Origin: Kordiimonas aquimaris
Lineage (GTDB): Bacteria > Pseudomonadota > Alphaproteobacteria > Sphingomonadales > Kordiimonadaceae
DNA length: 64,000 nt
NCBI RefSeq assembly: GCF_025574485.1
Contig: NZ_JAOBPO010000007.1
Span: 1 to 64,000 of the forward strand
Direction: 5' to 3'
In this document: in pieces, positions 44,513-54,529 of the stretch
How the letters are laid out: each line of letters starts with the position of its first letter
Position numbering within the stretch: position 1 is the first letter of the stretch
Position numbers and translations under genes: made by a program
The notes under the pieces: model-generated
What the model was told of the DNA's origin: nothing
What the model saw: only the letters and a program-made list of their open reading frames with translations
The model's database searches: none

Positions 44513-45337
44513 CTATAATTTAGTGCATTCGCCTTCGTTGGCGACAATAACAGCATTGTCAAAAGCTGCTGCTGCTGCTTGCTTTAGTTTTCCAAAACCA
44601 CCAAATTGTTCCATCCACGCTGCTGGTTTTGCGGAAAAATGTGTAGGAACGATACGTGTATATGACCAGCTTTCATCAATGGTTGCTCGTTGTTCATTAT
44701 CATTCATGCCAAACCAGAAAGGGATAAGTAAGGCATCAACTGCTAGTGCGTTCACGCCGCTTCCGGATAATTGATCGCGTGTTGTGTTGATATCACCAGT
44801 ATGAAACACACTTTTGCCATCAACAGAGATGCGGTAGCCGTTATTTTGCGGCATGTTAGGGCCGTGATCAATATCGTAAACCTCAACGGTAACGCCATCA
44901 AAATTGTAGCTCGACTGTGTATTGTCGGGAGCAAATGTTATGCGTGATTGTTCTTCCTGGGTTAAACCATTGGCTTCAAGAGAGGATAGAGTATCTGCAG
45001 GTAGCACATAGTTAACTGTTGGATTGGTACGAAGGTGAGCAACCGTTGCTTTGGGGTCAAAGTGATCACCGTGAAGATGTGTTGCAACCACAACGGACAA
45101 ATTGTCATAAAGGTTTGTGCGCTTCATCATTTGTTCTTGTGTTTCTTGAGATGGCAGAGCAAACCGGCCTTCATATTGATCTTCGATCATAAGCCCATCA
45201 ATTAACACAGACGTTTTTTCACCTTTAACGAGGAATCCAGCATTTGCTACATGGCATATTTCGGTAGTTTGCCCAGGCGCAGACACTGCAAAAAGTAATG
45301 CACATGACGAAATGATAGGGATGGTTTTCGAGCTCAT
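44513..45337 (-). CDS. Exported MBL-fold metallo-hydrolase
   Basis: This protein has about 274 residues from MSSKTIPIISSCALLFAVSA (signal peptide), preceded by GAGGAAATAAC. The zinc motif is ATHLHGDHFDPKA (H-x-H-x-D-H). Further ligand regions are FHTGDINTTRD and VPTHFSAKP. The pattern resembles UlaG- or MBL-fold lactonase-like proteins acting in the periplasm. The substrate is unknown. A homoserine-lactone lactonase role would be tempting given luxI about 10 kb away, but nothing in the sequence supports it. Confidence 0.82.
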   Translation of the reverse strand: MSSKTIPIISSCALLFAVSAPGQTTEICHVANAGFLVKGEKTSVLIDGLMIEDQYEGRFALPSQETQEQMMKRTNLYDNLSVVVATHLHGDHFDPKATVAHLRTNPTVNYVLPADTLSSLEANGLTQEEQSRITFAPDNTQSSYNFDGVTVEVYDIDHGPNMPQNNGYRISVDGKSVFHTGDINTTRDQLSGSGVNALAVDALLIPFWFGMNDNEQRATIDESWSYTRIVPTHFSAKPAAWMEQFGGFGKLKQAAAAAFDNAVIVANEGECTKL

Positions 45338-45545
45338 AGTTATTTCCTCGCTTAAGCTGTCAGTTCTCATGTTTCTAGCATGCAATTGTTTAAAAATAAG
45401 TCGTAAATAAGTTTAGTAATAATATTTCAAAAATAACGCGTAAAACTACCTAAAAATTATCGACTTTGGGAATTCATATAGCTAAAGTCTCGCTAAACTG
45501 ACTACGGTCAGGCAAGTGGTTTGTAAGATTTGAACGGAGCGTAAA

Positions 45546-47396
45546 ATGGGTCACTATCGATCGCGCACATCAACACACGGTCGTAACATGGCAGGTGCTC
45601 GTGCCCTTTGGCGGGCAACGGGCATGCAAGATGATGATTTTGAAAAACCTATCATTGCAGTAGCAAACAGTTTTACCCAGTTTGTGCCCGGGCATGTTCA
45701 TTTAAAAGACATGGGTCAGCTTGTTGCCCGCGAAATCGAGGCCGCAGGTGGTGTTGCAAAAGAGTTTAATACCATTGCCGTAGATGACGGTATCGCAATG
45801 GGACATGATGGTATGCTCTATAGCTTGCCTAGCCGTGAAATTATTGCAGATAGCGTAGAATATATGGCTAATGCACACTGTGCGGATGCATTGGTTTGTA
45901 TCTCGAATTGCGACAAAATCACGCCTGGTATGTTAATGGCTGCGATGCGTCTCAATATTCCAGCGGTTTTTGTGTCCGGAGGCCCAATGGAGGCTGGCGA
46001 AGATGACTATGATGGCACTGAACGCAAACTGGATCTTGTAGATGCCATGGTCGATGCTGCCAATCCGGATATCTCTGACGAAGACGTTGCGCGCATAGAG
46101 AAAGCGGCGTGTCCTACTTGCGGGTCCTGTAGCGGGATGTTTACGGCCAATAGCATGAACTGCTTGATGGAAGCGCTTGGTTTGGCTTTACCAGGCAATG
46201 GTACTGTTCTGGCAACGCATGCTGATAGGCGGTCTTTGTTCTTAACGGCTGCACGGTTGATAGTGGATATTACAAAACAACATTATAAGAATGATGATAA
46301 CTCAGTCTTGCCGCGCTCTGTTGCAGATTTTAAAGCATTTGAAAATGCGATGACACTTGATATCGCAATGGGGGGGTCCACGAACACGGTTCTGCATTTG
46401 TTAGCTGCCGCACGTGAAGGGCAGGTCGACTTTTCAATTTCGGATATTGATCGTCTGTCGCGCAGGGTACCAAATTTGTGCAAAGTTGCGCCCGCAACAC
46501 CTGACTATCATATTCAAGATGTACACCGTGCAGGTGGGATATTTGGCATATTGGGCGAGCTAAACAGGGCCGGACTGTTGAACGGCGAATGTAGCACAAT
46601 ACACACGCCTTCAATGAGTGAGGCTACTCAAAGGTATGACGTTAAAATAAGTAATGACAAAGAGTTACAGCATTTTTTTAAAGCAGCACCTGGTGGTGTG
46701 AGAACGCAAACCGCTTTTAGTCAAAGTCGTCGCTTTAAGGATTTGGACCTGAACCGTGAAAGTGGATGCATTCGTAGTAAATCAAATGCATATAGCCAAG
46801 ATGGTGGCTTAGCGGTGTTGTTTGGTAACATTGCCGAAGAAGGGTGCATCGTCAAAACTGCAGGCGTAGACGAAAGTATATTGAAATTTTCAGGACGCGC
46901 CCGTGTGTTTGAAAGTCAAGATGCTGCCGTGGCTGCTATTCTTGGTAAAGACATCGCGGCAGGTGATGTTGTACTCATAAGGTATGAAGGCCCTAAAGGC
47001 GGACCGGGGATGCAGGAAATGCTATATCCTACCAGCTACCTAAAATCTATGGGGTTAGGCGCTGAGTGCGCACTGTTCACTGACGGGCGTTTTTCTGGCG
47101 GAACAAGCGGACTTTCAATTGGACACGCAAGCCCGGAAGCAGCTGAAGGCGGCGCTATTGGTCTGGTAGAAGAAGGGGATATGATTGATATCAATATTCC
47201 TGAGCGCAGTATCAACGTGCGAGTTAGCGGCGAAATTTTGGCCGCCCGGCGTTTAGCTATGGATACTTTAGGTACAGGTGGCTGGAAACCGGCTGCGCCT
47301 CGTGCGCGCAAAATCACAGCAGCGCTTAAGGCATATGCCGCGCTCACGACCTCAGCCAGTAAAGGGGCGGTGCGCGATGTGTCGCAAGTGGAATAA
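45546..47396 (+). CDS. ilvD: Dihydroxy-acid dehydratase
   Basis: This 616-residue Fe-S enzyme makes 2-oxo acids from 2,3-dihydroxy acids in valine, leucine and isoleucine synthesis. Landmarks are [31 protein letters not shown], the cluster cysteines in [12 protein letters not shown] and [39 protein letters not shown], and the C-terminal TDG..SG region. The length fits the E. coli type. It starts after GGAGCG. No leader peptide or attenuator is evident upstream. Confidence 0.96.
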   Translation: MGHYRSRTSTHGRNMAGARALWRATGMQDDDFEKPIIAVANSFTQFVPGHVHLKDMGQLVAREIEAAGGVAKEFNTIAVDDGIAMGHDGMLYSLPSREIIADSVEYMANAHCADALVCISNCDKITPGMLMAAMRLNIPAVFVSGGPMEAGEDDYDGTERKLDLVDAMVDAANPDISDEDVARIEKAACPTCGSCSGMFTANSMNCLMEALGLALPGNGTVLATHADRRSLFLTAARLIVDITKQHYKNDDNSVLPRSVADFKAFENAMTLDIAMGGSTNTVLHLLAAAREGQVDFSISDIDRLSRRVPNLCKVAPATPDYHIQDVHRAGGIFGILGELNRAGLLNGECSTIHTPSMSEATQRYDVKISNDKELQHFFKAAPGGVRTQTAFSQSRRFKDLDLNRESGCIRSKSNAYSQDGGLAVLFGNIAEEGCIVKTAGVDESILKFSGRARVFESQDAAVAAILGKDIAAGDVVLIRYEGPKGGPGMQEMLYPTSYLKSMGLGAECALFTDGRFSGGTSGLSIGHASPEAAEGGAIGLVEEGDMIDINIPERSINVRVSGEILAARRLAMDTLGTGGWKPAAPRARKITAALKAYAALTTSASKGAVRDVSQVE

Positions 47397-47490
47397 CGCC
47401 TCATTGTAAAGTTGATCGTCATAAACGCTGTTAATACTTGCATTATATACAAGCATGAGTAGCGTTATGCTTCAATTTAAGGGGGCATAT

Positions 47491-48326
47491 ATGCAAAAAA
47501 AATTTCCGACAATGGCTGTATTTAAAGAAGCAGCTAATTTACCATTGCAGAATATTGGCAGTGTTTTTACATCATTGCTTGTCTTCATTGTGGCGAGTAT
47601 TGCTGCGATAATCATTGCTTTTATACTTGTATTGCTCTCTGGCTTTGATGTAGCGAACGCTGAAGTTTTGCTTCAAAGCGTTCAAAATGGCCAACTTGAC
47701 GGCATTGGCGGTATCGCATTCGCATCTTTAGTTGCATTGATCATTTTTCTTGGCGCGACGTCACATGTTTTTAATTATTGGGTCAATCTTTCTGCATTTG
47801 GACCTAGCGGCGCTAGTTGGTCATTTGCGGATGGGCGTTTCAAAGCCATGGCGATTAATTCACTCAAATTACTATTAATCGGCATTCTAATCACGCTCGT
47901 TGGTATTTAGTAACATTGGTATTGAGCGCTTTGGGGCTAACTCCCGGTTTTGTTGAGCAAGCAACTAATCCAGACGCCGTAGCTCAATATAGAAACGGCC
48001 TTGCAGGTAGTATAATCATAACGGTTTCATATTGTTTTATCTATTCGATGTTTTCTGCAAACCTTACATACACTGCATTACAGTCTTCAACAGAAGGGAT
48101 GGAAAACCCGTATGTCACCGACTTTGGTGTCGTTTTGATAATGCTTTACGCGGTGTTTGTTATTCCATCGGCAATTGCCGCATTTAGCGACATCGCAGTT
48201 CTATTCTGGGTCGTTCAATTTGTAGTAGGGTTTTATATTACCTTCGCTATTCCAGCCGCGCATGGTGTTCGGTATCGTTTTTGTACTGCACAAGTTGACG
48301 AGGCTTCTGTGGATACTAATGAGTAA
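47491..48326 (+). pseudogene. Integral membrane protein split by a -1 frameshift
   Basis: Two consecutive frames look like one gene. The first starts MQKKFPTMAVFKEAANLPLQ after AAGGGGG. It runs through three membrane segments and stops at 47910 in LKLLLIGILITLVGI. The second resumes 5 bases later at a TTG with no ribosome site, as LVTLVLSALGLTPG, and adds further membrane segments. Reading -1 at about 47900 joins them into one helix and a protein of about 280 residues with five or six membrane segments. There is no slippery heptamer, so a one-base deletion or sequence error is more likely than programmed shifting. I do not recognise the family. Confidence 0.65.
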
Positions 48327-48376
48327 CGGATTTATGTAGGCGGCGGTTTGATAAACTGTTGTTTAAAGTTTTAGGA

Positions 48377-48408
48377 AAAGCCGAACGTTTTGTTCGGTTT
48401 TTTTTTAC
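48377..48408 (+). terminator. Rho-independent terminator after the split membrane gene
   Basis: GCCGAAC/GTTCGGT arms around TTTT are followed by a long T tract ending near 48406. It lies about 50 bases past the stop of the second half, so both halves share one terminated transcript. Confidence 0.8.
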
Positions 48409-48451
48409 GCGCGAAAGGTAAAAGGGTGGCATTCAAATATAGGTGCTGACC

Positions 48452-49039
48452 ATGAAATTTACCGCGATAATGATATTGATTGTTACTTTGGTGAGTGAAC
48501 CTGCTCAAACTCAAGATATTTCCATGTCACATATTATTGGGGAAACGCCATACGAAAGTCCCAGCTGTACCAGTACTGACCACCATGAGATGGATTTTAT
48601 GCATGGTATCTGGGACATGAAGGTTCTGGTTGATGAACGATGGGTTGAGGGTGGTTTCTCTGTGCACCGTTCTGCACTCGGGGGGTGTGCTTCACTTGAA
48701 TTCGTTTCGTATGAAAACTGGGGAGAGATATTTGCTCCCCTGACAGGTCGAAATGGTTTAGCTGAAATTACTGTAAGTACCTATGATACCAAGGAGAAAA
48801 ACTGGCGGCAAGTATGGGTGGACGACACAGGCACTGTTGTTACCAGTTTTCGGGGCAAAAGATTTGCAGACAGTATGCGTTTTGTAGGGCATGCCCCTCA
48901 TGATAACGGTTCTGAGCTGCAACGCATGATATGGAAAATCACCGGTGATGGTTTACGCGAAATGACACTTGATCAATCAACAGATGGCGGTCAGGAATGG
49001 ACACGTATGGCAACGGTTCAGATGGTGTTGCGCCAATGA
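48452..49039 (+). CDS. Secreted DUF1579-like protein
   Basis: This protein has 195 residues from MKFTAIMILIVTLVSEPAQT, a signal peptide. The body has the layout MDFMHGIWDMKVLVDERWVE, WRQVWVDDTGTVVTSFRGKR, MRFVGHAP and DQSTDGGQEWTRMATVQMVL, a 'fold of W..G.W' pattern shared with DUF1579-type proteins of unknown function. A GTG three codons upstream is an alternative start. It is monocistronic and convergent with xthA; the 134 bases between them hold nothing recognisable. Confidence 0.65.
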   Translation: MKFTAIMILIVTLVSEPAQTQDISMSHIIGETPYESPSCTSTDHHEMDFMHGIWDMKVLVDERWVEGGFSVHRSALGGCASLEFVSYENWGEIFAPLTGRNGLAEITVSTYDTKEKNWRQVWVDDTGTVVTSFRGKRFADSMRFVGHAPHDNGSELQRMIWKITGDGLREMTLDQSTDGGQEWTRMATVQMVLRQ

Positions 49040-49173
49040 CGTTGGATACCTGATTGAATTTCATGGCGCTGCTCACACTGATGCAACAAGCAACACAAGC
49101 CTTGATGAGTATAGCACACCAAGCTTTGATGGCTTAATCTGCTGTAAATTGCATAGATGAAGTTTATCGCTTG

Positions 49174-49959
49174 CTAAATGTCTAATGTAATCCATACCGG
49201 CGTATGATCACTGGATTTTTCCTTACCACGCGGAATACGGTCCACATCGCAATCTAGCAAGATATCCGCTGCTTGCGGTGAAAGTAAAAGGTGGTCGATG
49301 CGGATACCGTGGTCTTTGGGCCATGCCCCGCGCTGAAAATCCCAATAACTGTATGCTGCACCTTCAGGTTTTATTTGGCGAAGAGCGTCTGTGTAACCCA
49401 GGTTGATTATTGCCCTTAACCAGCCGCGGCTTTCGGGTTGAGTAAGTGCGTCGTCCACCCAGGCAGGTGGATTGTGACAGTCTATATCTTCTGGAATGAC
49501 GTTGTAGTCGCCAGCAAGCACGGTTGGCAGTTCACTATTTCGCAGCCGTGCTGCATGGGCAGTCAAGCGTTCCATCCATGCCAACTTGTAGTCAAATTTA
49601 GGCCCTGGGCGCGGATTGCCATTCGGTAGATAAATTGACGCAATACGCACGCCCTTGATTGTGGCCTCGATATAACGCGCTTGTTCATCAGTATCTTCAT
49701 TGCTTCCATCGACAGATGGCAGGCGACGCATAACATCAGTAATAGGGTGGCGCGATAACAGAGCAACGCCGTTGAATGATTTTTGGCCATGTGTTTCCAG
49801 ATGCCAGCCACGTTCTTCAAACTCCAGGCGAGGGAAGTTTTCATCAACGCTTTTTATTTCCTGCAAGCAGGCAACATCAGGCTCAAATTCATCAAGCCAT
49901 TCTAACAATCGCGGTAAACGTGCCTTGATTCCATTGATATTGAAGGTCGCAATTTTCAC
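49174..49959 (-). CDS. xthA: Exodeoxyribonuclease III
   Basis: This 261-residue AP endonuclease and 3' exonuclease of base-excision repair shows the EEP-fold motifs MKIATFNINGIKARLPRLLE (N), ACLQEIKS (metal-binding E), IYLPNGNPRPGPKFDYKLAW, LAGDYNVIPEDIDCHNP (D and N) and KSSDHTPVWI (catalytic H). It is transcribed after erpA with a 94-base gap, the order common in this class. Confidence 0.95.
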   Translation of the reverse strand: MKIATFNINGIKARLPRLLEWLDEFEPDVACLQEIKSVDENFPRLEFEERGWHLETHGQKSFNGVALLSRHPITDVMRRLPSVDGSNEDTDEQARYIEATIKGVRIASIYLPNGNPRPGPKFDYKLAWMERLTAHAARLRNSELPTVLAGDYNVIPEDIDCHNPPAWVDDALTQPESRGWLRAIINLGYTDALRQIKPEGAAYSYWDFQRGAWPKDHGIRIDHLLLSPQAADILLDCDVDRIPRGKEKSSDHTPVWITLDI

Positions 49960-50053
49960 AATACTGCCTTTGGATTGCCGATGATGAACGAGATTTTAGG
50001 CAACAATAGATTTGATTGCCATATTGTCCAGCGGAATGTGGTTTGCAAATCAG

Positions 50054-50434
50054 CTATATGGCGAAGGATGAACCACACCCGCAAGATGAACTTGCATTGG
50101 GGTTTACAACTTGAAAGGACGCACCAACAAGATCTTCAACATAATCAACTTCCGAGCCTGTCAGATACAACAGCGACATCGAATCAACCAACATCGTTAC
50201 GCCGTTTTTTGTGACGACGATATCATCTGGTTTTTGAGCGTCTTCAAAGCCAAAGCCATATTGAAAACCGCTGCAACCACCACCGGAAACAGAAAGGCGT
50301 AATTTTAGTTCAGGATTACCTTGTTGCTCAATTAAGTTTGCCACACGTGCAGCTGCTCGTGCGCTTAATCCAACCGGAGCAGGGCGCTCGGAAGGCTTGG
50401 CATCAGTTACAGCAGTTTTTGTAGCATCATTCAT
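50054..50434 (-). CDS. erpA: Iron-sulfur cluster insertion protein ErpA
   Basis: This protein has 126 residues from [12 protein letters not shown]. The A-type carrier motif is intact: [18 protein letters not shown], with the two C-terminal cysteines in [13 protein letters not shown]. ErpA delivers Fe-S clusters to apoproteins. A 19-codon longer frame upstream has no support. It is divergent from dgt, a pairing usual for alphaproteobacteria. Confidence 0.94.
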   Translation of the reverse strand: MNDATKTAVTDAKPSERPAPVGLSARAAARVANLIEQQGNPELKLRLSVSGGGCSGFQYGFGFEDAQKPDDIVVTKNGVTMLVDSMSLLYLTGSEVDYVEDLVGASFQVVNPNASSSCGCGSSFAI

Positions 50435-50691
50435 TTGTTTCACTCGGTAAGCTGTCAAATATGACCTTATATTTAGGTGTTCACCAGTCAAAGGTCAAAC
50501 CCCTGTGCGCAGTTAATTCATCTAAGGCATCAATATTCTAAATAATTGTCAGTTAAGACCGAAAAAAATTGCCCTGCAACGAGCTCGCATATAGTGTGCG
50601 TTCATACAGATTTTTGCGGCTTACATTGCGCGGAATATTTACGCGAATTTGGTGTAGTTTGCCGGGGCATTTTAACGATCAGGAGATCAAT

Positions 50692-51903
50692 ATGACAAAC
50701 ACTCTGCCACACTATGAGGAAATACTTGCGCCGTATGCCTGTAAACCCTCGTTGAGCAGTGGCCGATTGTTTTCTGAGCCGGAACAGCCATCACGCAGTT
50801 GCTATCAGCGTGATCGTGACAGAGTGATCCATTCATCTAGCTTTAGACGCTTAAAGCACAAGACGCAGGTTTTTGTGTATCATGAAGGCGATCATTTCCG
50901 CACAAGGCTAACGCATTCACTTGAAGTGTCACAAATTGCACGCTCTATCTGTCGTTCAATGCACCTCAATGAAGATTTAGGCGAGACACTGGCACTAGCG
51001 CACGACCTCGGGCATCCGCCATTTGGTCACATAGGTGAAAGTGTATTGAATGAATGCATGGCTAATTACGAAGGATTTGATCACAATGCGCAATCGCTGC
51101 GTATTTTAACGCGCCTGGAAAGCCGCTATGCATCATTTAAAGGCCTAAATCTTACATGGGAAACTCTTGAAGGTTTGGCCAAGCATAATGGGCCGCTTGT
51201 TGATACAGCAATTGACCATGAAAACCCGCCGGCTCATTTGTCATTTGGTTTTCGTGATTACTCGCCCGAACAGGATTTGAAATTACATACATACGCTAGC
51301 GCTGAGGCACAAATAGCAGCATTGGCAGATGATATTGCTTACTCGAGCCATGATCTTGATGATGGTTTAAGGGCAGGGCTGTTTGAGTTGGACGAATTGA
51401 AGAAAATCCCTGTTGTAGCACAGCTGATTGATGAGGTTTTGCTGACATATCCCGGTGCAAGCAAGGATGTACTGATTCATGAGTTGGTGCGCCGCATGAT
51501 CAATCGTCTTGTTGCGGACTTGATGGTTGAAAGTGGGCGCCGACTGAAGGAACTTGCGCCTGAGCACCCTGATGATATTCGCAATGCTGGTGCACCAATT
51601 ATTGCTTTTGGGCGGAATATGTCGACTGCGGTTAGCGAGCTAAAAGAGTTTTTACATGGGCGTATGTACCGACACTATTTGGTTAACCGAATGGGTAGCA
51701 AAGCGCGCCGGGTTGTTACTGATCTGTTTGAGTTATATATTTCTGAGCCTGGTTGTCTGCCTACAGACTGGAGCGAAAAGGCGCCAGAACCAAACACTGC
51801 TGAAACAGCGCGTGTTGTAGCTGATTTTATTGCTGGCATGACTGACCGTTTTGCGTTTAGAGAACATGCTAAATTATTTGATCTGTCGAAGGTTTCGCTG
51901 TAA
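50692..51903 (+). CDS. dgt: Deoxyguanosinetriphosphate triphosphohydrolase-like protein
   Basis: This protein has 403 residues from MTNTLPHYEEILAPYACK, preceded by AGGAGATCAA; a longer frame is unsupported. The HD metal site is RLTHSLEVSQIARSI and AHDLGHPPFGHIGE, with ADDIAYSSHDLDDGLRAG as the later ligand. It hydrolyses dNTPs to deoxynucleosides and triphosphate, controlling pools. It is followed 31 bases on by argS. Confidence 0.94.
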   Translation: MTNTLPHYEEILAPYACKPSLSSGRLFSEPEQPSRSCYQRDRDRVIHSSSFRRLKHKTQVFVYHEGDHFRTRLTHSLEVSQIARSICRSMHLNEDLGETLALAHDLGHPPFGHIGESVLNECMANYEGFDHNAQSLRILTRLESRYASFKGLNLTWETLEGLAKHNGPLVDTAIDHENPPAHLSFGFRDYSPEQDLKLHTYASAEAQIAALADDIAYSSHDLDDGLRAGLFELDELKKIPVVAQLIDEVLLTYPGASKDVLIHELVRRMINRLVADLMVESGRRLKELAPEHPDDIRNAGAPIIAFGRNMSTAVSELKEFLHGRMYRHYLVNRMGSKARRVVTDLFELYISEPGCLPTDWSEKAPEPNTAETARVVADFIAGMTDRFAFREHAKLFDLSKVSL

Positions 51904-51934
51904 GGCGCAGCTAACTGACCAGAAAGACTATAAA

Positions 51935-53689
51935 ATGAATATATTTACCCTTTTCAGGGATGTGGTTGTTGAAGCGCTCAACAATCTATCCAAGACAGGC
52001 GCACTGCCATCTGATCTTGAGTATAAAAATTTAACTGTAGAACCACCTCGCGACGCAAGTCACGGTGATTTAGCAACAAATGCAGCGATGGTTCTGGCCA
52101 AGCAAGCACGCCAAAACCCACGTGCGGTTGCAGAGATGCTGGCGCCGCAATTGGAAAAACATGCAGATATTGAATCTGTAGATGTAGCGGGGCCAGGTTT
52201 TATTAACATGCGCGTTGCGGCTAGTTTCTGGCAACAGCAAGTAAGCACAATCCTGTCCTCGGGAACGGATTACGGCGCAAGCGATATGGGCGGTAACGAA
52301 AAGATTAACGTTGAGTATGTTTCCGTTAATCCAACTGGCCCGCTACATGTAGGTCATGTAAGGGGAGCTGTTTTTGGTGATGCACTCTCTAACTTGCTGA
52401 TCAAGGCTGGTTTTGATGTGACAAGGGAATATGTGATTAACGATGCAGGCGGCCAGATTGACGTTTTGGCGCGGTCTGCTTATTTGCGTTATTGTGAGGC
52501 GCATGGCCGTGATGTTGGCGAAATTCCTGAAGGCCTTTATCCTGGGGACTATCTGGTTCCAGTTGGTGTCACACTCAAGGAAAAGTACGGCGATCAATGG
52601 CTAGATGCTGATGAAAGTGTCTGGTTAGAACAAATCCGCCTTGATGCTACGGCAGCCATGATGGAATTGATACGTGCTGATCTGAAAACACTCGGTGTGG
52701 TTCAAGATGTTTATTTTTCCGAATTATCGCTGCATAAGGATGGTCGCATTCAAGACGCGATCGCGGATTTACGTAGTAAAGGCCATATCTATGAGGGTGT
52801 TTTAGAGCCACCGAAAGGGCAAAAGACCGATGATTGGGAGCCGCGTGAGCAAACACTGTTTCGTGCTACAGCATTTGGTGATGATGTAGACAGAGCGCTA
52901 CAGAAATCAAACGGTGACTATACTTATTTTGCGGCTGATATTGCTTACCATTACGATAAATACAAACGTGGATTCCATTCAATGATTGATGTCTGGGGTG
53001 CCGATCATGGTGGTTACGTTAAACGAATGCAGTCCGCTGTTAAGGCACTTGCTGATGATGGTAATTTAGATGTCAAAATCTGCCAATTGGTTAGGCTCTT
53101 TCGTGACGGTGAACCGTTTAAAATGTCTAAACGAGCTGGAAATTTCATTACGCTTCGCGATGTCGTTGAAGAAGTTGGCCGTGATGTAACGCGGTTTATA
53201 ATGCTGACGCGTAAGAATGATGCGCCGCTGGATTTTGATTTTAAGAAAGTGACAGAACAGTCCAAAGATAACCCTGTGTTTTATGTGCAGTATGCGCATG
53301 CTCGCATTTGTTCTGTTCTTAAAAACCGAACGCCAGAAGCTTTTCCTGATATGAAGACAGACGATAGCACTCTTGCAAGTGTTGCTTTGGATGGTTTGAC
53401 GGATGAAAGTGAAATTTCACTTATAAAACAGTGCTGCGCTTTTCCGCGTATCATTGAAGCTGCAGCTGAGGCGCATGAGCCACACCGAATAGCTTTTTAT
53501 CTTTACGATCTAGCATCAGAGTTTCATAGCCTTTGGAATAAAGGTAATGATAATAAAGGGTTACGCTTTATTGTTGATGATAATGCGGCGATAACACAAG
53601 CGCGGTTAGCAATGATCCGTAGCGTAGGTTTGGTAATTTCCAGCGGACTTGCTATTCTGGGTGTCAAACCGGTAGAGGAAATGCGTTAG
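51935..53689 (+). CDS. argS: Arginyl-tRNA synthetase
   Basis: This 584-residue class I synthetase starts at MNIFTLFRDVVVEALNN; a longer frame that reads into dgt is unlikely. HIGH is VNPTGPLHVGHVRGAVFGD, and the KMSK-like loop is FKMSKRAGNFITLRDVVEEV. The C-terminal DALR anticodon-binding domain includes YVQYAHARICSVL and LYDLASEFHSLWN. The stop abuts the ATG of the SPOR gene (TAGATG), so translation is coupled. Confidence 0.96.
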   Translation: MNIFTLFRDVVVEALNNLSKTGALPSDLEYKNLTVEPPRDASHGDLATNAAMVLAKQARQNPRAVAEMLAPQLEKHADIESVDVAGPGFINMRVAASFWQQQVSTILSSGTDYGASDMGGNEKINVEYVSVNPTGPLHVGHVRGAVFGDALSNLLIKAGFDVTREYVINDAGGQIDVLARSAYLRYCEAHGRDVGEIPEGLYPGDYLVPVGVTLKEKYGDQWLDADESVWLEQIRLDATAAMMELIRADLKTLGVVQDVYFSELSLHKDGRIQDAIADLRSKGHIYEGVLEPPKGQKTDDWEPREQTLFRATAFGDDVDRALQKSNGDYTYFAADIAYHYDKYKRGFHSMIDVWGADHGGYVKRMQSAVKALADDGNLDVKICQLVRLFRDGEPFKMSKRAGNFITLRDVVEEVGRDVTRFIMLTRKNDAPLDFDFKKVTEQSKDNPVFYVQYAHARICSVLKNRTPEAFPDMKTDDSTLASVALDGLTDESEISLIKQCCAFPRIIEAAAEAHEPHRIAFYLYDLASEFHSLWNKGNDNKGLRFIVDDNAAITQARLAMIRSVGLVISSGLAILGVKPVEEMR

Positions 53690-54502
53690 ATGTCTGATAA
53701 TCATGACAACAATAATGATGTGCCACCATGGCTACAGCCTGTTCCAGAAGCAGAAAATGAAGCTGGGTTCTTCTCTGGCAAGAGAGGTACTATATTTGCC
53801 GCTGGTGCTGCTGTTGGCTTGGTTATTGTGTTTGTTGTTGCGATTGTACTTTTATATGATGACGCACCGCGGCAAGCGCCGCGCGTTGTTACGGCTGACA
53901 CGTCCCCAATAAAACAAAAGCCTACCGACCCGGGCGGTATGGAAGTTGAGCACCGCGATAAACGGGTATTTGATGTAGCAAACGGCAATGCTGCCTCAAG
54001 CCGTGTGGAACTTGGTGAGCAGCCGGAACAACCCGTTGATGAAATTCCTAATCTTCCAGAAGAACCTGTAAATACTATTGTGGCTCAAACCGCTGATAGA
54101 ATTGGAGATTTGGCAGAAGCTGCAACTAATCAGACTACAGAAGTTGTCGCGGACGTGCCAAATGATGCGACTGTGAATGCCCCGACAGAACCTAAGCCAG
54201 AACCTGCTGAAGAGCAGCCTACACCAGAAGTGTTGCAGCCAACAGCAATTGCAGCTGATAAGTATCGCGTGCAACTAGGTGCTTATGGCTCAGAACAATC
54301 TGCAGCAACAGCATGGCGTACTGTGAGAGGTAAATTTTTAAATCAGCTCCGTGATTTGCAACCTCAATATGAAGCCGTTCAAACTGGTGACAGGACATTA
54401 TATCGTCTGCGCGTTGGTCCACTTGAAACACGCACAGATGCTGATCAGGTTTGTATTGCACTTAGAGCGCAGCAACAGGCCTGTATTGTTGTTAATCCAT
54501 AA
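53690..54502 (+). CDS. SPOR-domain membrane protein
   Basis: This 270-residue protein has a short cytoplasmic N-terminus, one transmembrane helix (about 31-54, TIFAAGAAVGLVIVFVVAIV) and a disordered proline/glutamate-rich periplasmic stretch. The C-terminal SPOR domain (about 190-268) reads KYRVQLGAYGSEQSAATAWR, LYRLRVGPLETRTDADQVC and ACIVV. SPOR domains bind denuded glycan strands at the division septum. The position between argS and nagZ fits alphaproteobacterial wall-metabolism clusters. Confidence 0.9.
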   Translation: MSDNHDNNNDVPPWLQPVPEAENEAGFFSGKRGTIFAAGAAVGLVIVFVVAIVLLYDDAPRQAPRVVTADTSPIKQKPTDPGGMEVEHRDKRVFDVANGNAASSRVELGEQPEQPVDEIPNLPEEPVNTIVAQTADRIGDLAEAATNQTTEVVADVPNDATVNAPTEPKPEPAEEQPTPEVLQPTAIAADKYRVQLGAYGSEQSAATAWRTVRGKFLNQLRDLQPQYEAVQTGDRTLYRLRVGPLETRTDADQVCIALRAQQQACIVVNP

Positions 54503-54529
54503 TTCGGCATTTCAACTGAGAGTGCTAGT

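Noticed and set aside
44513-45337. MBL-fold gene as a quorum-quenching lactonase linked to luxI
   Set aside because: It has a signal peptide and resembles UlaG-like proteins; distance and motifs give no support for acyl-homoserine lactone hydrolysis.
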